Source of the DNA: Thunnus maccoyii
Taxonomy: Eukaryota; Chordata; Actinopteri; Scombriformes; Scombridae
DNA length: 64,000 bases
Direction of reading: 5' to 3'
Assembly (NCBI RefSeq): GCF_910596095.1
Contig: NC_056539.1
Span: 12,906,501-12,970,500 of the forward strand
Translations under genes and position numbers: made by a program
The notes under the pieces: model-generated
Told to the model about the DNA's origin: nothing
Seen by the model: only the letters and a program-made list of their open reading frames with translations
The model's database searches: none
In this document: piece after piece, positions 51,236-63,300 of the stretch
Layout of the letters: each line of letters starts with the position of its first letter
Position numbering within the stretch: the stretch's first letter is position 1

Positions 51236-54200
51236 CTGCAGGGAGGAGAAACCAGAGGAAAGGGAACGGGAGTTCAAAACATAACAGGAAAAGAGGAGAG
51301 AGAGACACATAATTAAAACTGGATCACACTGTAAAATTTTTCCTGTACTTTTAGCAGTCAGTGTAGAAAGGCGTATTGCACCATTTGGACCTCAAGAGAC
51401 CTCCACAGGCCTGAGATAACATGAGGACTTACCAGAGAGAGCCTCTCCTCTCTGCAGCACCTCTTCTATGTTAGCCACCATGATCCTCTGTACATCCTGG
51501 AGCTCTGTGTTGATGCTGCCCAGATTCCTCCTCGCTCGGCTGTCAATGTATGATTTCTTGGTTTTTTGGATGTAGGTGTCTGGTCAGAGAGAGAGAGACG
51601 AATAGTAAAAGCAGTTACAGAAAATCTGTGGAGTCTTTTCTCTAAATATTTCACTGCCAGAGTGGTTGAGTGAAGATGACATTTGGCCCAGACTGTTGTG
51701 TCTGCACTTTAGACAACATCCCTTCCCTGATGGTTTTAATAACTGACGTGATAGTCGAAGGGTGATGACCTATTGAATGTGCCGCAGCCCTGTTCGTTTT
51801 CGCAAGAAGTTCAGTATTGCAAGTTCTGGGATTCATTTTTTCCCCTTCAAGCAACAACAAATGTGAACTCCTTGACACAAAGTCACATAAATTATTGGAG
51901 AAAGTGATAGATTGCTTATTTACATACTGCATTAAGCATAATGCAAAAAAAGCAAGCTACTAGCTATCCTCATGAACATGGACACACCTACTGCAGAGAC
52001 GACTTTCGCCCACACCCTCTTTAATTGCATTGTTTTTTTCTTACCAAATTCGATGAAGGAGTAAGGCCGGGATACTGTGGGGACCTTCTTTCCGTGCTGC
52101 TCGTGAAACTCTGCCTGCAAGTCTTCTAGGTAGGCAAAGGCCAGCTTCTTAGGGAAGCTGGCTTCACACAGCACAAGGTAGCAGACTCCTTTCTCTATAA
52201 CATAGCTGCAAAGAAAACCAAGAGAAAGATATGATTTAAAACACAAAGTGTGTATGGGCAGTTTATAGGTAGAGGGCAAGTGAGTTTATTTTAATGACTG
52301 CATAAATACATCAAAACTGTCCAGAAACCATTACTGAAATAACCTAATTGAGACAGATGGTGAGTTAGAATATTAATGTTCTTTGCGTAACGCTTCATAC
52401 TCACTGAAATGCCATGGACCCCGCCTCTAAAGTGCAGCGCGTGGGACTCTGGTCATTGAGTTTCCTGAAGAGCTGCTTAGCTTGACTCTGATACTGCTGC
52501 AGGTCACGACCCAACTAAACAGACAGCAGACCAGCACTGGTTACCAAACCACGCAGCCATATCTCACACAGGCAATAAGTGTTTAATCAGGGCAAGAAAT
52601 TGGTTTTTGTTTGCATTGTTGTCTCACATTACGTATAAACTTCACAGGCAACTTTCAGTTAACCAACAGAGGAGATAAAAACAACTAAATTTAAGTGTGG
52701 TGACCTGCTTCGGTGCGAGACAGTAATAGAAACCACCTACAATCCGCATTTCACACTGTGTGACTTAGTGTTCATTTCTTGCCCTGTAAAGTGCGCTGAA
52801 AATAAATGCTTGGCATAAAAGACTACAGACAGACTCAGCAGTGTGATGCTACATCTGAGACTGGAGGAAATGTTAGTCGTGATAGCGCACGCTTTTCTTT
52901 TTTTTTACCATCACAAATTCATTATGGTCAGCATTTGGCTGCTGAATGGTGTTTATTTCTTGACTGTAATGATTTAGAAATGGCCGAATCTTTTTAAAAC
53001 TACCACTGTAGCATCACAGACACACATACGATGTTGAAGCACAGAGCAGAGACACAACAAACCTTTTCACTTCCCTTTTTGAAAGCAAACACAAGAGAGT
53101 GAGGAAAAAACTGTTAGACTCCTGTTAAGTCATGCTCAAACAAAAATACAACAGCTCATCATGTCACAGTGCCATCCATCTGTTTGAACATTTTTCACAA
53201 GCTGATTAGTGACCGCTCCTTAAATCGTGGGTAAGAAGCTGACTGTGGAGCCATGATATTGTAGGTGTGGTGGTTTATATTTAAACCGCTAACAGAAATG
53301 TGACAATACTTAATTAGGGTGCAAAAACTATGTGGCTTACAGTCAGCATATGATTTGGTATCTTCTCTCATGTGGATTTTCTTTAGACCTTTAAAAACCA
53401 TGATAAGTATATGATAAAAAGAATCTTTACTTAAATAAAAATGAGATTCTGGACTTTTACGGCCAATAGAAATATAGATTATGTTGCATTTATTAGACAG
53501 CTGACAGATGTATGATCCACATGTCTTTAACTGGAACTGAATCAGGGATGCTGCAGTTTTCTGTATGCACCTTAAAGGATTCCCCGATATTTGAGAATTA
53601 AAATAAATCCATTTACAAAATATCAGATGATGTATATTTTTAAAACATAGAGAAACATTTTGTTTAAATAAGGATCCTTTGCAAGATATGAGCTGGACAT
53701 TTAACAGTTGAAAAATTAACTTGTCAGCACTCTCTGGTGGACAAACTATATACTGCAGACACACCTTCTCAATTAGCTCAAACATATCTTTGGCATTTAT
53801 GTACTGACATTTCTAATTTCTTGTCAGGCAACATGTATGCTGACAGTCCTTAAAACCCATTGATACAGATCAGGCTCTCATCTGTACACGCTCTACTGAA
53901 GGAAATGTTACAAACTACTACCTTTAATCAGCTGTTACAATTCATTTAAGCACAACCCACCCTATGCTGTAGTGATACAGGTTTTGAAATGTAATCTTCC
54001 TACCTTAGAGCCACCCATTGGTTTCCATTCATACCCATTAGCTATGACAGTCATATTGTATAGTGTTGAAATCTGCTTGAGTTATGTAATGCATCATGGT
54101 GGAGATAAAGTCTGCTTTCATTCAGGTCAAAGTTGTGTTATTATTGTGAGGTGCGGTCTTTTCAAATGGCTCCACACTTTAACTGCATCACCGTGTAATA

Positions 54201-54914
54201 ATAATATTAATCTGTAAAAATTAAATTATTCAGACTTTATGTTCACTGTGATGGATCAAGCTGGAGCTAAAACTACAAACACTGGTGTGGATGGTTCTCT
54301 GGAGTTAATCAAACCAAATAAAGAGCATATGTGATTTAGGAATGCAGGTTTACCGGGTTATTGAAGGCCTAAAGTGGACTGTGTTTAGCTTAATGACAGG
54401 TTGGAGCAGAACAGTTTATCAAAATGAACTGATGAAATTGTTCAAAGCTCAGATGATTCAAAACATTTGATCAGGGCGGTTGAAACACGATGAACCTGTT
54501 CATTAAGTTCCCAGGAATGAGGCAATTGCTTTAGGTAAATAAAAGGCTGACTCAGGCCTACTACAGGTACAGGGCACTTCCAGGTCCTGTACTATCAGCA
54601 GGTCAGAGGCTCCACGTAATACTCATGCAATAATCAGTATACTCTGTGTGTGTGTGTGTGTGTGTGTCCTCCACATCTGGCTGGAGGAAACCATCCTATG
54701 AGTTTGGGAGTCACCGCTGCTCAGCTATTTAACGTGTCATGACAGTATTTGAGTAGTTCGGAAGCATTTACTGAGCTGTGAGAAAGCAAACAGACAGCTT
54801 GCGGCCAGAGAGGCATAAAAAAAAGGCTGAATTTGTAACCTGCTCGTCCTCCTGCATCGACGCGGCCAGCGGCAGTCCGTCCGCCAGCCGAGCGATCATC
54901 GTCAGCAGCACCAT
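51081..54914 (-). CDS. sec22b: SEC22B vesicle trafficking R-SNARE (complete, 5 exons)
   Basis: Sec22b is an ER-Golgi R-SNARE that drives fusion of COPII and COPI vesicles. Five exons (75, 110, 161, 147 and 155 bp) join to 648 bp, 215 residues plus stop, the same length as human. Residues about 1-120 form the longin domain ([56 protein letters not shown]). The SNARE motif follows ([20 protein letters not shown]) with the zero-layer Arg in VLQRGEAL at about residue 159. The C-terminal anchor is [14 protein letters not shown]. The start ATG at 54914 has G at -3 and +4. A GC-richer region upstream (to about 55090) is the probable TATA-less promoter. All key residues are intact. Fish can carry two sec22b copies; which one this is cannot be told. 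Confidence 0.95.
51433..51579 (-). CDS. sec22b: sec22b exon 4: SNARE motif
   Basis: 147 bp encoding [20 protein letters not shown] to VLQRGEALS. Acceptor TCTGACCAG, donor G|GTAAGTCC. Confidence 0.92.
52045..52205 (-). CDS. sec22b: sec22b exon 3
   Basis: 161 bp encoding [20 protein letters not shown] through PYSFIEF. Acceptor TCTTTGCAG, donor G|GTAAGAAA. Confidence 0.93.
52405..52514 (-). CDS. sec22b: sec22b exon 2
   Basis: 110 bp encoding [31 protein letters not shown] and MAF. Acceptor CTGTTTAG, donor CA|GTGAGTATG. Human has Ser where the exon junction here gives Leu before GRD. Confidence 0.9.
52515..54839 (-). other. sec22b intron 1
   Basis: 2.3 kb, AT-rich, with a short GT run at 54643-54668. 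The long minus-strand frame at 53195-53785 has no recognised domain and is probably chance. Confidence 0.65.
54643..54668. repeat. GT dinucleotide repeat
   Basis: About twelve TG units in sec22b intron 1. Confidence 0.88.
54840..54914 (-). CDS. sec22b: sec22b exon 1
   Basis: 75 bp, 25 codons from [13 protein letters not shown] to QEDEQ. Phase-0 donor CAG|GTTACAAAT is weak at +3 to +6 but joins to LGRDLQQYQ as expected. Confidence 0.9.
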
Positions 54915-55100
54915 GTCCGCGCTGTTCCGCTCTCACCTCTGCACCACTAAGAGTAACCCTGCTGCTAACTGGTACCAGTGTTTGAGAGGCTGTAAACTGA
55001 CAACACCACAGGACTGACGGGGCTGACGCGCTGAGCTGGCCGGAAACGATACAGCTTTGTGTGTTACAGCGTAATCCTTCCGTCCGCTCGTCACGCGGAA
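54915..55100 (-). promoter_or_regulatory. sec22b promoter-proximal region
   Basis: GC- and CpG-richer sequence immediately upstream of the start codon, running into AT-rich DNA after about 55130. No TATA box at the expected distance. The transcription start is not resolved. Confidence 0.45.
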
Positions 55101-57871
55101 CCAAGAGGACACAAATAAAGATTCACTTTAAGAAAAAAAAAATCTGTTGCTACTACTGTATTACTATGTGAAATTAAATTATTACCTGTAATGTATATAT
55201 TTATTAATTGTTTAAAATGATTTTAAATGTATTAATTAATTAATCAAGTAAATTAAATTGGGATAATTTTGCGAAAAAAGCTTATTTACTTGCCTTTTCC
55301 TGAGGTTTCAATCGCATCCACTGAGGAAAACCATGAGATAAAGTTGAAAGCTCCGGAAAAAGCTAATGGCCTTAAACTAAGATTATTATTATTTTTTGCC
55401 TATAATTAGGATAGGATAATTGAATTGATATAAACAATAATTGACATTAATTGTATATTTCTGAGTTGTCTTTTCAATACAAATGTGATAAACTGTTTTA
55501 ATTAAAATAATAACATAACTGACCCTGAAGGCAGTCAGTCTACGTAATTCTGCCATGTCCACAAACATTGATGCTTTTTTTTCTTGCGAATACACAGACT
55601 AATTTTTTCCAGGACGTTCCGCTTGATTTGAGTCATTACATGAGTCACGTTTTAATTTTTTTGTTTATTGCACAGTGTGTTATTGTTCTTGCCCCACCAA
55701 TCCTTACTGGGGTTTTACCGGAAAGCAGCCAAAGATCATCATGAGTCAGTTAATCCGGTAAATGTAGGTGTAAATAGTAGGCAACAGGGGGCAGTATTGT
55801 TCACTTTGAGGGAAATCCACCGTGAAACAAGAAGAAAGTGACCTCTCCTCTCTTTATGGCATGAAACTAATGTTTCCCTGCAGTAATTTGAGCTAATTCC
55901 TATTCAATTGATTTTATTAAAACATTAAATCAACTGTAAATAGAAAGTGCTTGATGGTGTTATAGAATTACCTGCATCACAAATGTGTAATATTACAGAC
56001 AAAAGCAGCACTTTTTCATCTTGAGAAAACAAGGGTCAATTTAAGGGCATTTCTCAGGATTCAACATGTAGTTTTATCATAATACACTGATAATACTACA
56101 TTTTAGAACTACAAGTTATGAAAAACAGACCAAGCAAGCAGTGCCACACAATGTTCATGGGATGTGGAGTTATTGTCTGGAAACTCTTCTCACATGCTTG
56201 TACGCAAACATCTTAATACTAATATACAAGCAGTCTGCACTCATTAACAAGCTGTAAGACAGCATCAACTAGAGGCGGATATTCTGTAACCATAGTGAGA
56301 ATCTCCTCCTCCTCCTCCAGAGTGAGAGATGCAGGGATGAAGCAGTTCGCTGGTCCTTTCACAACCTCTCAGTCTTGTGACTTGTGATAACAGAGTGAGT
56401 CAGGTGGCGCATCCACAGGGAGTCAGTGTCACAGGCTGTGGCCCTGACGTGACAGACCCTGACATAACAGACGCACACCAAGTGACCCCCGGCGTCTGCC
56501 ACCCGGCATGTCTACTGACTGGCTGACATTTTATGGAGGCGAGACATGGCATGAGCTCAGAGGAAGGAGATAAAAGAACAGTGTGTACCCCTTTATTGGA
56601 TATGTGATAGAAAATCAGCTGATAGTTTCTAGTTTAGTACACAGTATCATATCACCCACATACTCTATAATAAGCATTTATTTTGACGTTTGAGGTGTTC
56701 TGCATGGTGTATTGATGTAACAACTAAGAAAACAGCTAAAAAAGTGGACATTCAATCCTTAAAATAACAATTTTTGGGATTAAATCCTTCCTCAGTAAGA
56801 ACTTTCAGGGAAGGAGACATGAAGAGAAGATAGAAAATCACAGAACAATCCACAAGGAAAACAGGTCTGATGACCATTTGTAACAGAAAAAAACAGCCAT
56901 GGAGCATCTTCACTTGTTGCTGCTCATGCTGCTATTTAGCTTTGTCTACATATTTCTATCTATGTAACACAACAGTTATTAGTCACACATCAGTTTACCA
57001 TCTTTTGCATCATCTAATCAGTAATTTGCTCTATTCTGTTCTTTTTATGTTCCATTATTTTAGTGTTTCTCCTCCAACCTCCCAGTGTCGTCATGGGGAT
57101 CGTTAAAGTGCCATCATCTTTCCTCTCTGTCCGCTCCCCAGGCTCCATCTGTTAACATGGCACCAATCCTGTACCGCTGCAGCTGCAGGTTCATCCGAGC
57201 ACGGCCATGATTCAGTTTCTATCAAAACAAAGCCGCTGAAAGTCAACAGAAAATGACCAGGTGAGTCTCACTGCAAACACCTAAAATATTAACATGCAAG
57301 AGATAAACTCGATACTGATACTAATACCAAAGTGTAATGTGTTTTTGTATTGCAGAGGTGCTGCTATGCTCATTAAAGAAGGGTGAAGGCACATTTGTAA
57401 TCTGTTGGAATGTATGATTTACTCTTCCTGCCTGTCTGGGCAGTGCTCCTGGTGATAATGTGATAGTGTCTAAAAGTGATAACATGGACACTCATTTTTA
57501 ACCTCCTCCAGACAGCATGGCCCCAAGATTTCACAATCCACACGAACTACTTGGGTAAACACTACTTACATGGATAAATGTAACTGATAACATTGATTAC
57601 AAGAATAAATGTTTACTTTTATTTGACCTCATGGGCCCCTAAGCACACACACAAAAACACACTCTTCATAGAGGGCTACTGCAGTTCAGAACAAGACATG
57701 CAGCCTGAGGCAAAGGGTGCTTCATAACACACACAAACTGCTCACTGCACTTGTTTTGACTGCAGAATTTCCTATCTCAGTGGGTGGCAGGGTTTTTCCA
57801 CAAAGGTGAGGTTGGTGTGATGCCGTACCCCCACATAACCGTTAACATACCTGTTTACTGCCTTTTTTGTG
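55101..57871. other. Intergenic sequence between sec22b and the LINE fragment
   Basis: No protein-coding gene supported. A plus-strand segment (57142-57260) has splice-like borders and is described separately. Confidence 0.55.
57142..57260 (+). ncRNA. Exon-like segment, possible non-coding transcript
   Basis: A polypyrimidine tract and AG (TTTCCTCTCTGTCCGCTCCCCAG) are followed by 119 bp and a perfect donor CAG|GTGAGT. All three frames are closed within or near the end. A second acceptor-like CCTCCTCCAG lies at 57511, with a possible donor about 43 bp later (TTGG|GTAAAC). This could be part of an unannotated transcript, or chance. Confidence 0.2.
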
Positions 57872-58430
57872 GCAAGACAAGTTTATTTATATAGTACATT
57901 TCAGTAACAAGGCAATTTAAAGTGCTTTACATAAAACATTTAAACCATTGAGAGAAAAGAAACACATCATAAAAGGATATTTAAATACAATCAAAAACAG
58001 TTATGAAAAAGCTAAGAGAATAGAAAACAAAAATAAGCTAAAATAGAATAAGACAGGCATAAATACAAGAATAAAAATTACAGTGCAGTGTAAGAAATTT
58101 ATTATTATTTGATTTAATCAAAGGCAGTGGCAAACAGAAAAGTGTTCAGTTGTGATTTAAAAGAACTGAGAGTTGCAGCAGACCTGCAGTTTTCTGGGAG
58201 TTTGTTCCAGATATGAGAAGCATAAAAACTGAACGCTGCTTCTCCATGTTTAGTTTTGACTCTGGGAACAGAAAGCACACTTGTCCCAGACGACCTGAGA
58301 GGTCTAGTTGGTTCATAACGTAGCAGATCAGAAATTTATTTTGGCTCTAAACCATTCAGTCCTTTAGAAACCAACAGTAGTATTTTAAAATCAGTTCTTT
58401 GACAGACAGGAAGCCAGGGTAAAGATCTGT
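57872..58430 (-). mobile_element. LINE retrotransposon 3' fragment
   Basis: On the minus strand the end of a reverse transcriptase ORF reads SDLLRYEPTRPLRSSGTSVL, PRVKTKHGEAAFSFYASHIW, NKLPENCRSAATLSSFKSQL, then a stop. This is the usual C-terminal tail of a common teleost LINE. A stop codon interrupts the frame upstream. The 3' UTR ends AAATAAACTTGTCTTGCC, also typical. The element is 5'-truncated and dead; the left part beyond about 58430 is too diverged to bound. Confidence 0.75.
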
Positions 58431-59408
58431 GGCGGATGGAAGAGCAGCTGAATATAATGGAATAACATTGGCCAAAACTTTTACACCAAACCAGTGATTA
58501 GAGGCTAATTTGGAGCAGAGAACTTCCAGGTTCAGAAAGGACTTATCTAAAATTGAAAGGTTTTTTAGTTTAGTACAAAATTGGGGGCTAAGTTTCAGTT
58601 AAACAGAATCATAAAGCCACTCTTCTATCCAGGTTTAAAGTTAATTGACAGTTTGGCACAGCCCATCCACTGATGAGGTTTAATGTGTTAATAAGACGTA
58701 GATTTTGTAAGCAACATGCAAACTCCGGCAGTCACAGATGAGCAAACAGATTATTGCTTATTTTCTCTCAAAGGATTCCCAAACTCTTTCACACACCGTG
58801 GCTTTGTAATTTTCAAACATTTCAGGAACAGAACAAAGAGACACAAATTACTGTGAAACAACAAATGGATCATAACATTTATTAGTAAAAAATTGGTGAT
58901 TATTAGTCATAATACAAAGCTTAGATTCTTAATTACACATTTCCCTTTTTAATGCCATTCAGAAAGTATACATTTAATAACAGTTTCATCATTCTAACTC
59001 AAAAAAACAAAGACTGAATCTCATTTTCAAGTGTTTTATATTCCCTTTTGGCTACTCGGACGTTCTATTTTAGTCCCTTTTTGGAGTGTGAGACACTTCA
59101 TTATTTCATGGAACAGTTCATATCAATGCCCCTTCTGTCTCCATTATCCACCTGATCCCTCTGATGGGGTCAGACTAAGGACAGAGATTTTCCATAACTC
59201 ACATTTTCAAGGTAGAAAAACCATCAAAAGACATTTTTTTAAAAACTTCAGTTTGACTGGTAGCAATTATAACATTCTACAAATGTGAACCACAAAAAAG
59301 ATGAAGTAGAGAAATATGACTATTCATTCCCAGTTATTACAGCACTTCATTCGCTGTGATGACTTTCAATTTTTCTTATGCCACGTGACTTACAAAATAA
59401 GGCTTAGA
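58431..59408. other. Intergenic sequence
   Basis: Possibly includes diverged LINE sequence up to about 58640. Otherwise AT-rich with nothing recognised. Confidence 0.5.
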
Positions 59409-59496
59409 GTGCACGCACACACGCACACACACACACGCACACACACACGCACACGCACACACACACACACACACGCACACACACACACACACACAC

Positions 59497-59576
<80 letters not shown>
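59409..59576. repeat. Long CA repeat (about 165 bp)
   Basis: Starts as CACG/CACA mix, with one AACA break near 59498, then a pure CA run of about 75 bp. Lies about 320 bp beyond the likely npl poly(A) site. Confidence 0.97.
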
Positions 59577-59577
<1 letters not shown>

Positions 59578-59900
59578 CAGAAGTGAGATTCAGCCATGGT
59601 TTTATACAGTACAAGATAATATAAAGATAATACTACTAATTTGTGACAATGCCCTCGTTCCCTAAATGTAACAATTAAACCAAAGTGCCACATTTCTTTG
59701 AGCGATGGATGTTAGTTATTGTTCACATATAATGAAATGATAGAAACCTTGAAATTAAAATAAATGTTGATGTATTAGAATATTCAACAGCAAAGGGAAC
59801 GATTAACTTGATAGAGAATGCCCATAAAAATTTCTAGTATATTCAATCAAAAGAACATATCCCTGTGATGGTGTTTTGATACCATGTGCTACTTGAATGT

Positions 59901-59906
59901 TTTATT
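59901..59906 (-). terminator. npl: Candidate npl poly(A) signal
   Basis: AATAAA on the minus strand about 325 bp beyond the npl stop codon, a normal 3' UTR length. Confidence 0.5.
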
Positions 59907-60228
59907 GCCACAGCAGGATATACGAATTAAGTTCCATAAGATGTAAGAGGTAAAAATATAAAAATTGCAGTATAATTCAGAGATGATTTCAGATTGATTT
60001 TGCAGGTTTACCAAATCATAAACTCTTTTCTGACTGTGAAACAGAAACTATTCCAGTCCACTTGTATGCAAATCTACCACTTAGTTGTAAAAATAGAGAT
60101 GCGTTTCATTCTCGGCCTGTTTAAAGTTAAACTTTGTTGCGTAGTGTAATTGTCTGATTGCTGGTTTAGTATAAAATGACAAACTTGCTGAACATTCAGT
60201 AACTGGACCTGTCACACGGCCCCTGCTG

Positions 60229-60392
60229 TCATTGTGCATCTGAAGCACAACATTCAGGAAAAATGCTGTGATATTTCCGCTTGATGGACCCAGCGACATC
60301 TTGAGGACACGGCATCACAGGGAGTCGAGGGGGGCCCAGACTCAAGCCTGACACCTCAGTCATCAGCTGCTTGTTCACTCCCACATCAAAGC
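60229..60392 (-). CDS. npl: npl last coding exon
   Basis: 164 bp with stop TGA at 60229-60231. Encodes [28 protein letters not shown] and a variable tail ending SDAQ. Acceptor ATCCACAG. Confidence 0.91.
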
Positions 60393-63300
60393 CTGTGGAT
60401 AACAGTAAAGCAGTGTTTTTTTATTTGAGCATGTTGACATATATACACATACATGAGCACATAAATCCATACAAATATACATGCAATTAGATTACAATAT
60501 GCTCTTTTTTGTTTTCTTTGAACATATGTATATAAAGTAATACATAGCTCTAGCCTTGCGTCAGTTCACTACTTTGTTGGCATAAATGGGAGAACACTAA
60601 CCTCTATACTCACCGAGTGTTATGGCATAACTGATAAGCTCTTGAATCTTGAACTGCTCATGGAAAAGAGATAAAGAAGTTAAGAAGAACCAAAACTGAT
60701 GCAAAATATCAGGAGAAACTAGGAACAACAACAGAGAGATGTGCAGTACCTGTATGGTCCTGGCTTGGACAAGATCGCCTTTCTCGAATGCTGATATGAG
60801 CTTGTTGACATGGCATCCTAAATAGTTATACGTGCTGTGGGCAGAGAAATTCATGATGTAAATAACTGTTTAGAAGAGCGAATGAAAGGAGCCAAAGACA
60901 TCACACACTGACCTGCCAACTGCTCCTTGGGTTCCCATAACCAGACCTGCTAGAAGTTGCTATGGCAAAATAAAATAAAAATTGTTAAAGGATGACTCTA
61001 CGGATGAGGTCAGAGTCACAATATGTCATGGAGTGGGAGAAAAACAGCTGACCTCATCCACGCCGTAGAGGACTGACCAGCGGGCCAGACTATAGCTGAC
61101 ACATTGGCCACAGTCCATCAGGTTAGTCCCGGAGAACTTGACGCCTCTGAAGGCAGGAATAACCTTATCAATACCTTCCAACACGTCTCTTGCCAGCACT
61201 AAAGAAAAAAAACAACACATTCAGTATGCCATCAGTAAAGAAATCTGACTTTCAGCATGCAGAGATGTAAATGGTGTGCAAAAGTCAATCATCATTGGCA
61301 CTAACCGTTCACACCGGTGACAGCAGGGATGTGATAATAATAGAAGGGCACATCTGGGGCAGCTGAACTCACTTCCTGGAGGAATGTCCTCAACGCCTCT
61401 GAGGCAGGATGAGAGGGAAAAGGAATGTGGAAAATTCACAATATTGATATTAAAACAAAGTTTGACAAAAGCAGTATTGACATGTGAATGAAAAGTGAAA
61501 GTGCATGCTAGGCTGCAAACATTTTCACTGTACCCGACCCCTTAAAACCCTTCAAAAATGTGCTTTTCCCACTGAAACCATCACATACCTGCATTGCGGG
61601 GTTTGAAGAAAGATGGGGCAATGACTGCTATCCCATCAGCCCTGATCTGTGCTGCATGGTGAGCCTGGAGGAAGGATGAATATGGCGAGGACAAACAATA
61701 AAAACTACAGCAATTTGCAATCCGCAGTCAGTTATTTGAAATGTCTGAATAATTTGAAAAATAATCATAAAAATTGAGATATTTTTGATTTTGCAGTTTG
61801 TATGGTGTACTAGCAAGGTAGGACTGCTTGAAAGTGTGTTTGAAAGAAAAAAAATACTGGTGATACTCAACTCATGGTGTTATTTTCTAATTCAAGCTCA
61901 CAATTGGCTGAATATAGATGAGAAACTTATCTAAACTTACTAACCAACGGCTTATCCCAGCAATGTACCATTATTCAACAATCATACAGGAAAAAAGCCA
62001 TTACATTATATATAGAAAAGGAACCAATTTCTTTAATGACAGAGGCCTCAACAGAACAAAATTCAATGTAGCTACAACAAATGCTGAAAAAGACAAACTG
62101 TTTTGGTCGCTATTGACAAAGACGTCCTCTGGGAGAATAAATTAAGTAGACGAGGCAGGCTGACTGATTCTGGATCGATCATAAAAAAACAAAACACTTC
62201 ATCACATAATACCTTTAGCAATGACCTCCACATCAGAATTTAAAATGTTCTTCTAATGAAATTACAGTAAATATGATGATGGAGGAGGTAGAGCAGGTCG
62301 TCCACTAATTGGAAGATTGGCGGTTTGATTCCCGGCTCTTTCAGTCCACATGTCGAAGTGTCCTTGGGCAAGATACTGAACCCCAAATTGTGTGTGAATG
62401 TGTGTGTGAATGATTAGATCCTCCTTATGTGCAGGTTGGCATCTTGCACGGCAGCCTCTGCCATCAGCGTATGAATGTGTGTGTGAATGTGGCTTGTAGT
62501 GTAAAAGCGCTTTGAGTGGTCAGAAGACTAGAGAGGTGCCATATATATGTTTGTAAGTGCAGTCTGTTTACCATTTAACTTGCTTGTTATGTGATGACAC
62601 ATAATCACTTCCTTTATTTACGAAAGACTTAGGAATATTGCGAAATTTCATAAAGGTTGCTCAAGAAAGTGGGGTATTTCGAAAAGCCCATCTTGAATGA
62701 GTCTCACAAACTGACGCAGGATGAAGGTCTGGTTTAAGAACTGCTGCTTCATGACTTTTAACTTGGGACTAGAGACATGTAGTCTAAAGACTAGAAAGAC
62801 AAAACTTTGATGTTTTTTCCCAACCACAGAGCAACACATATTAAAGATATAATATGAAGAGTAAAATATTAAAGGAAAACAAGGCTAAGCCACTTTCATA
62901 AGCGCAGTTGTAGAAAACTTTTGTAGAGATGAAGTTGGGTCAAACTTACTTATTAACTTTATTTTAATTGCAGTGCATATAAAAGCACATATGGAGTTTA
63001 AATACCATTCAAACACTGTGGACTGAAAAAGATAAGAGCTCTGAGCGAAAGTGACTTTGGAGAAAACTTTGCATTTGATTCTGGAGGATTTAATGTGATG
63101 CTGGTTAAGTCTGAGGTGAAGTAAAGCATGAAAACCTGTACTAGTTTGGAGGGACACGTTAACTTAAACTAAAAGAGAATTTCCTTAAAATAAGCTTGAT
63201 TTAGTGAAGTAAACCTGGCTTCTGATGGGTAATCTTGCTTCGTAAAACACACCCTCTGGTCCTCTTGTGAGTCATGTGTTGTGTTTTTAACCTTCACATC

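Noticed and set aside
53195..53785. 196-codon minus-strand frame in sec22b intron 1
   Set aside because: Longest frame in the region, but AT-rich with no recognisable domain, no splice pairing with sec22b and irregular composition. Judged chance.
59316..59693. Long frames over 59316-59693
   Set aside because: Same cause: the second CA/GT repeat.
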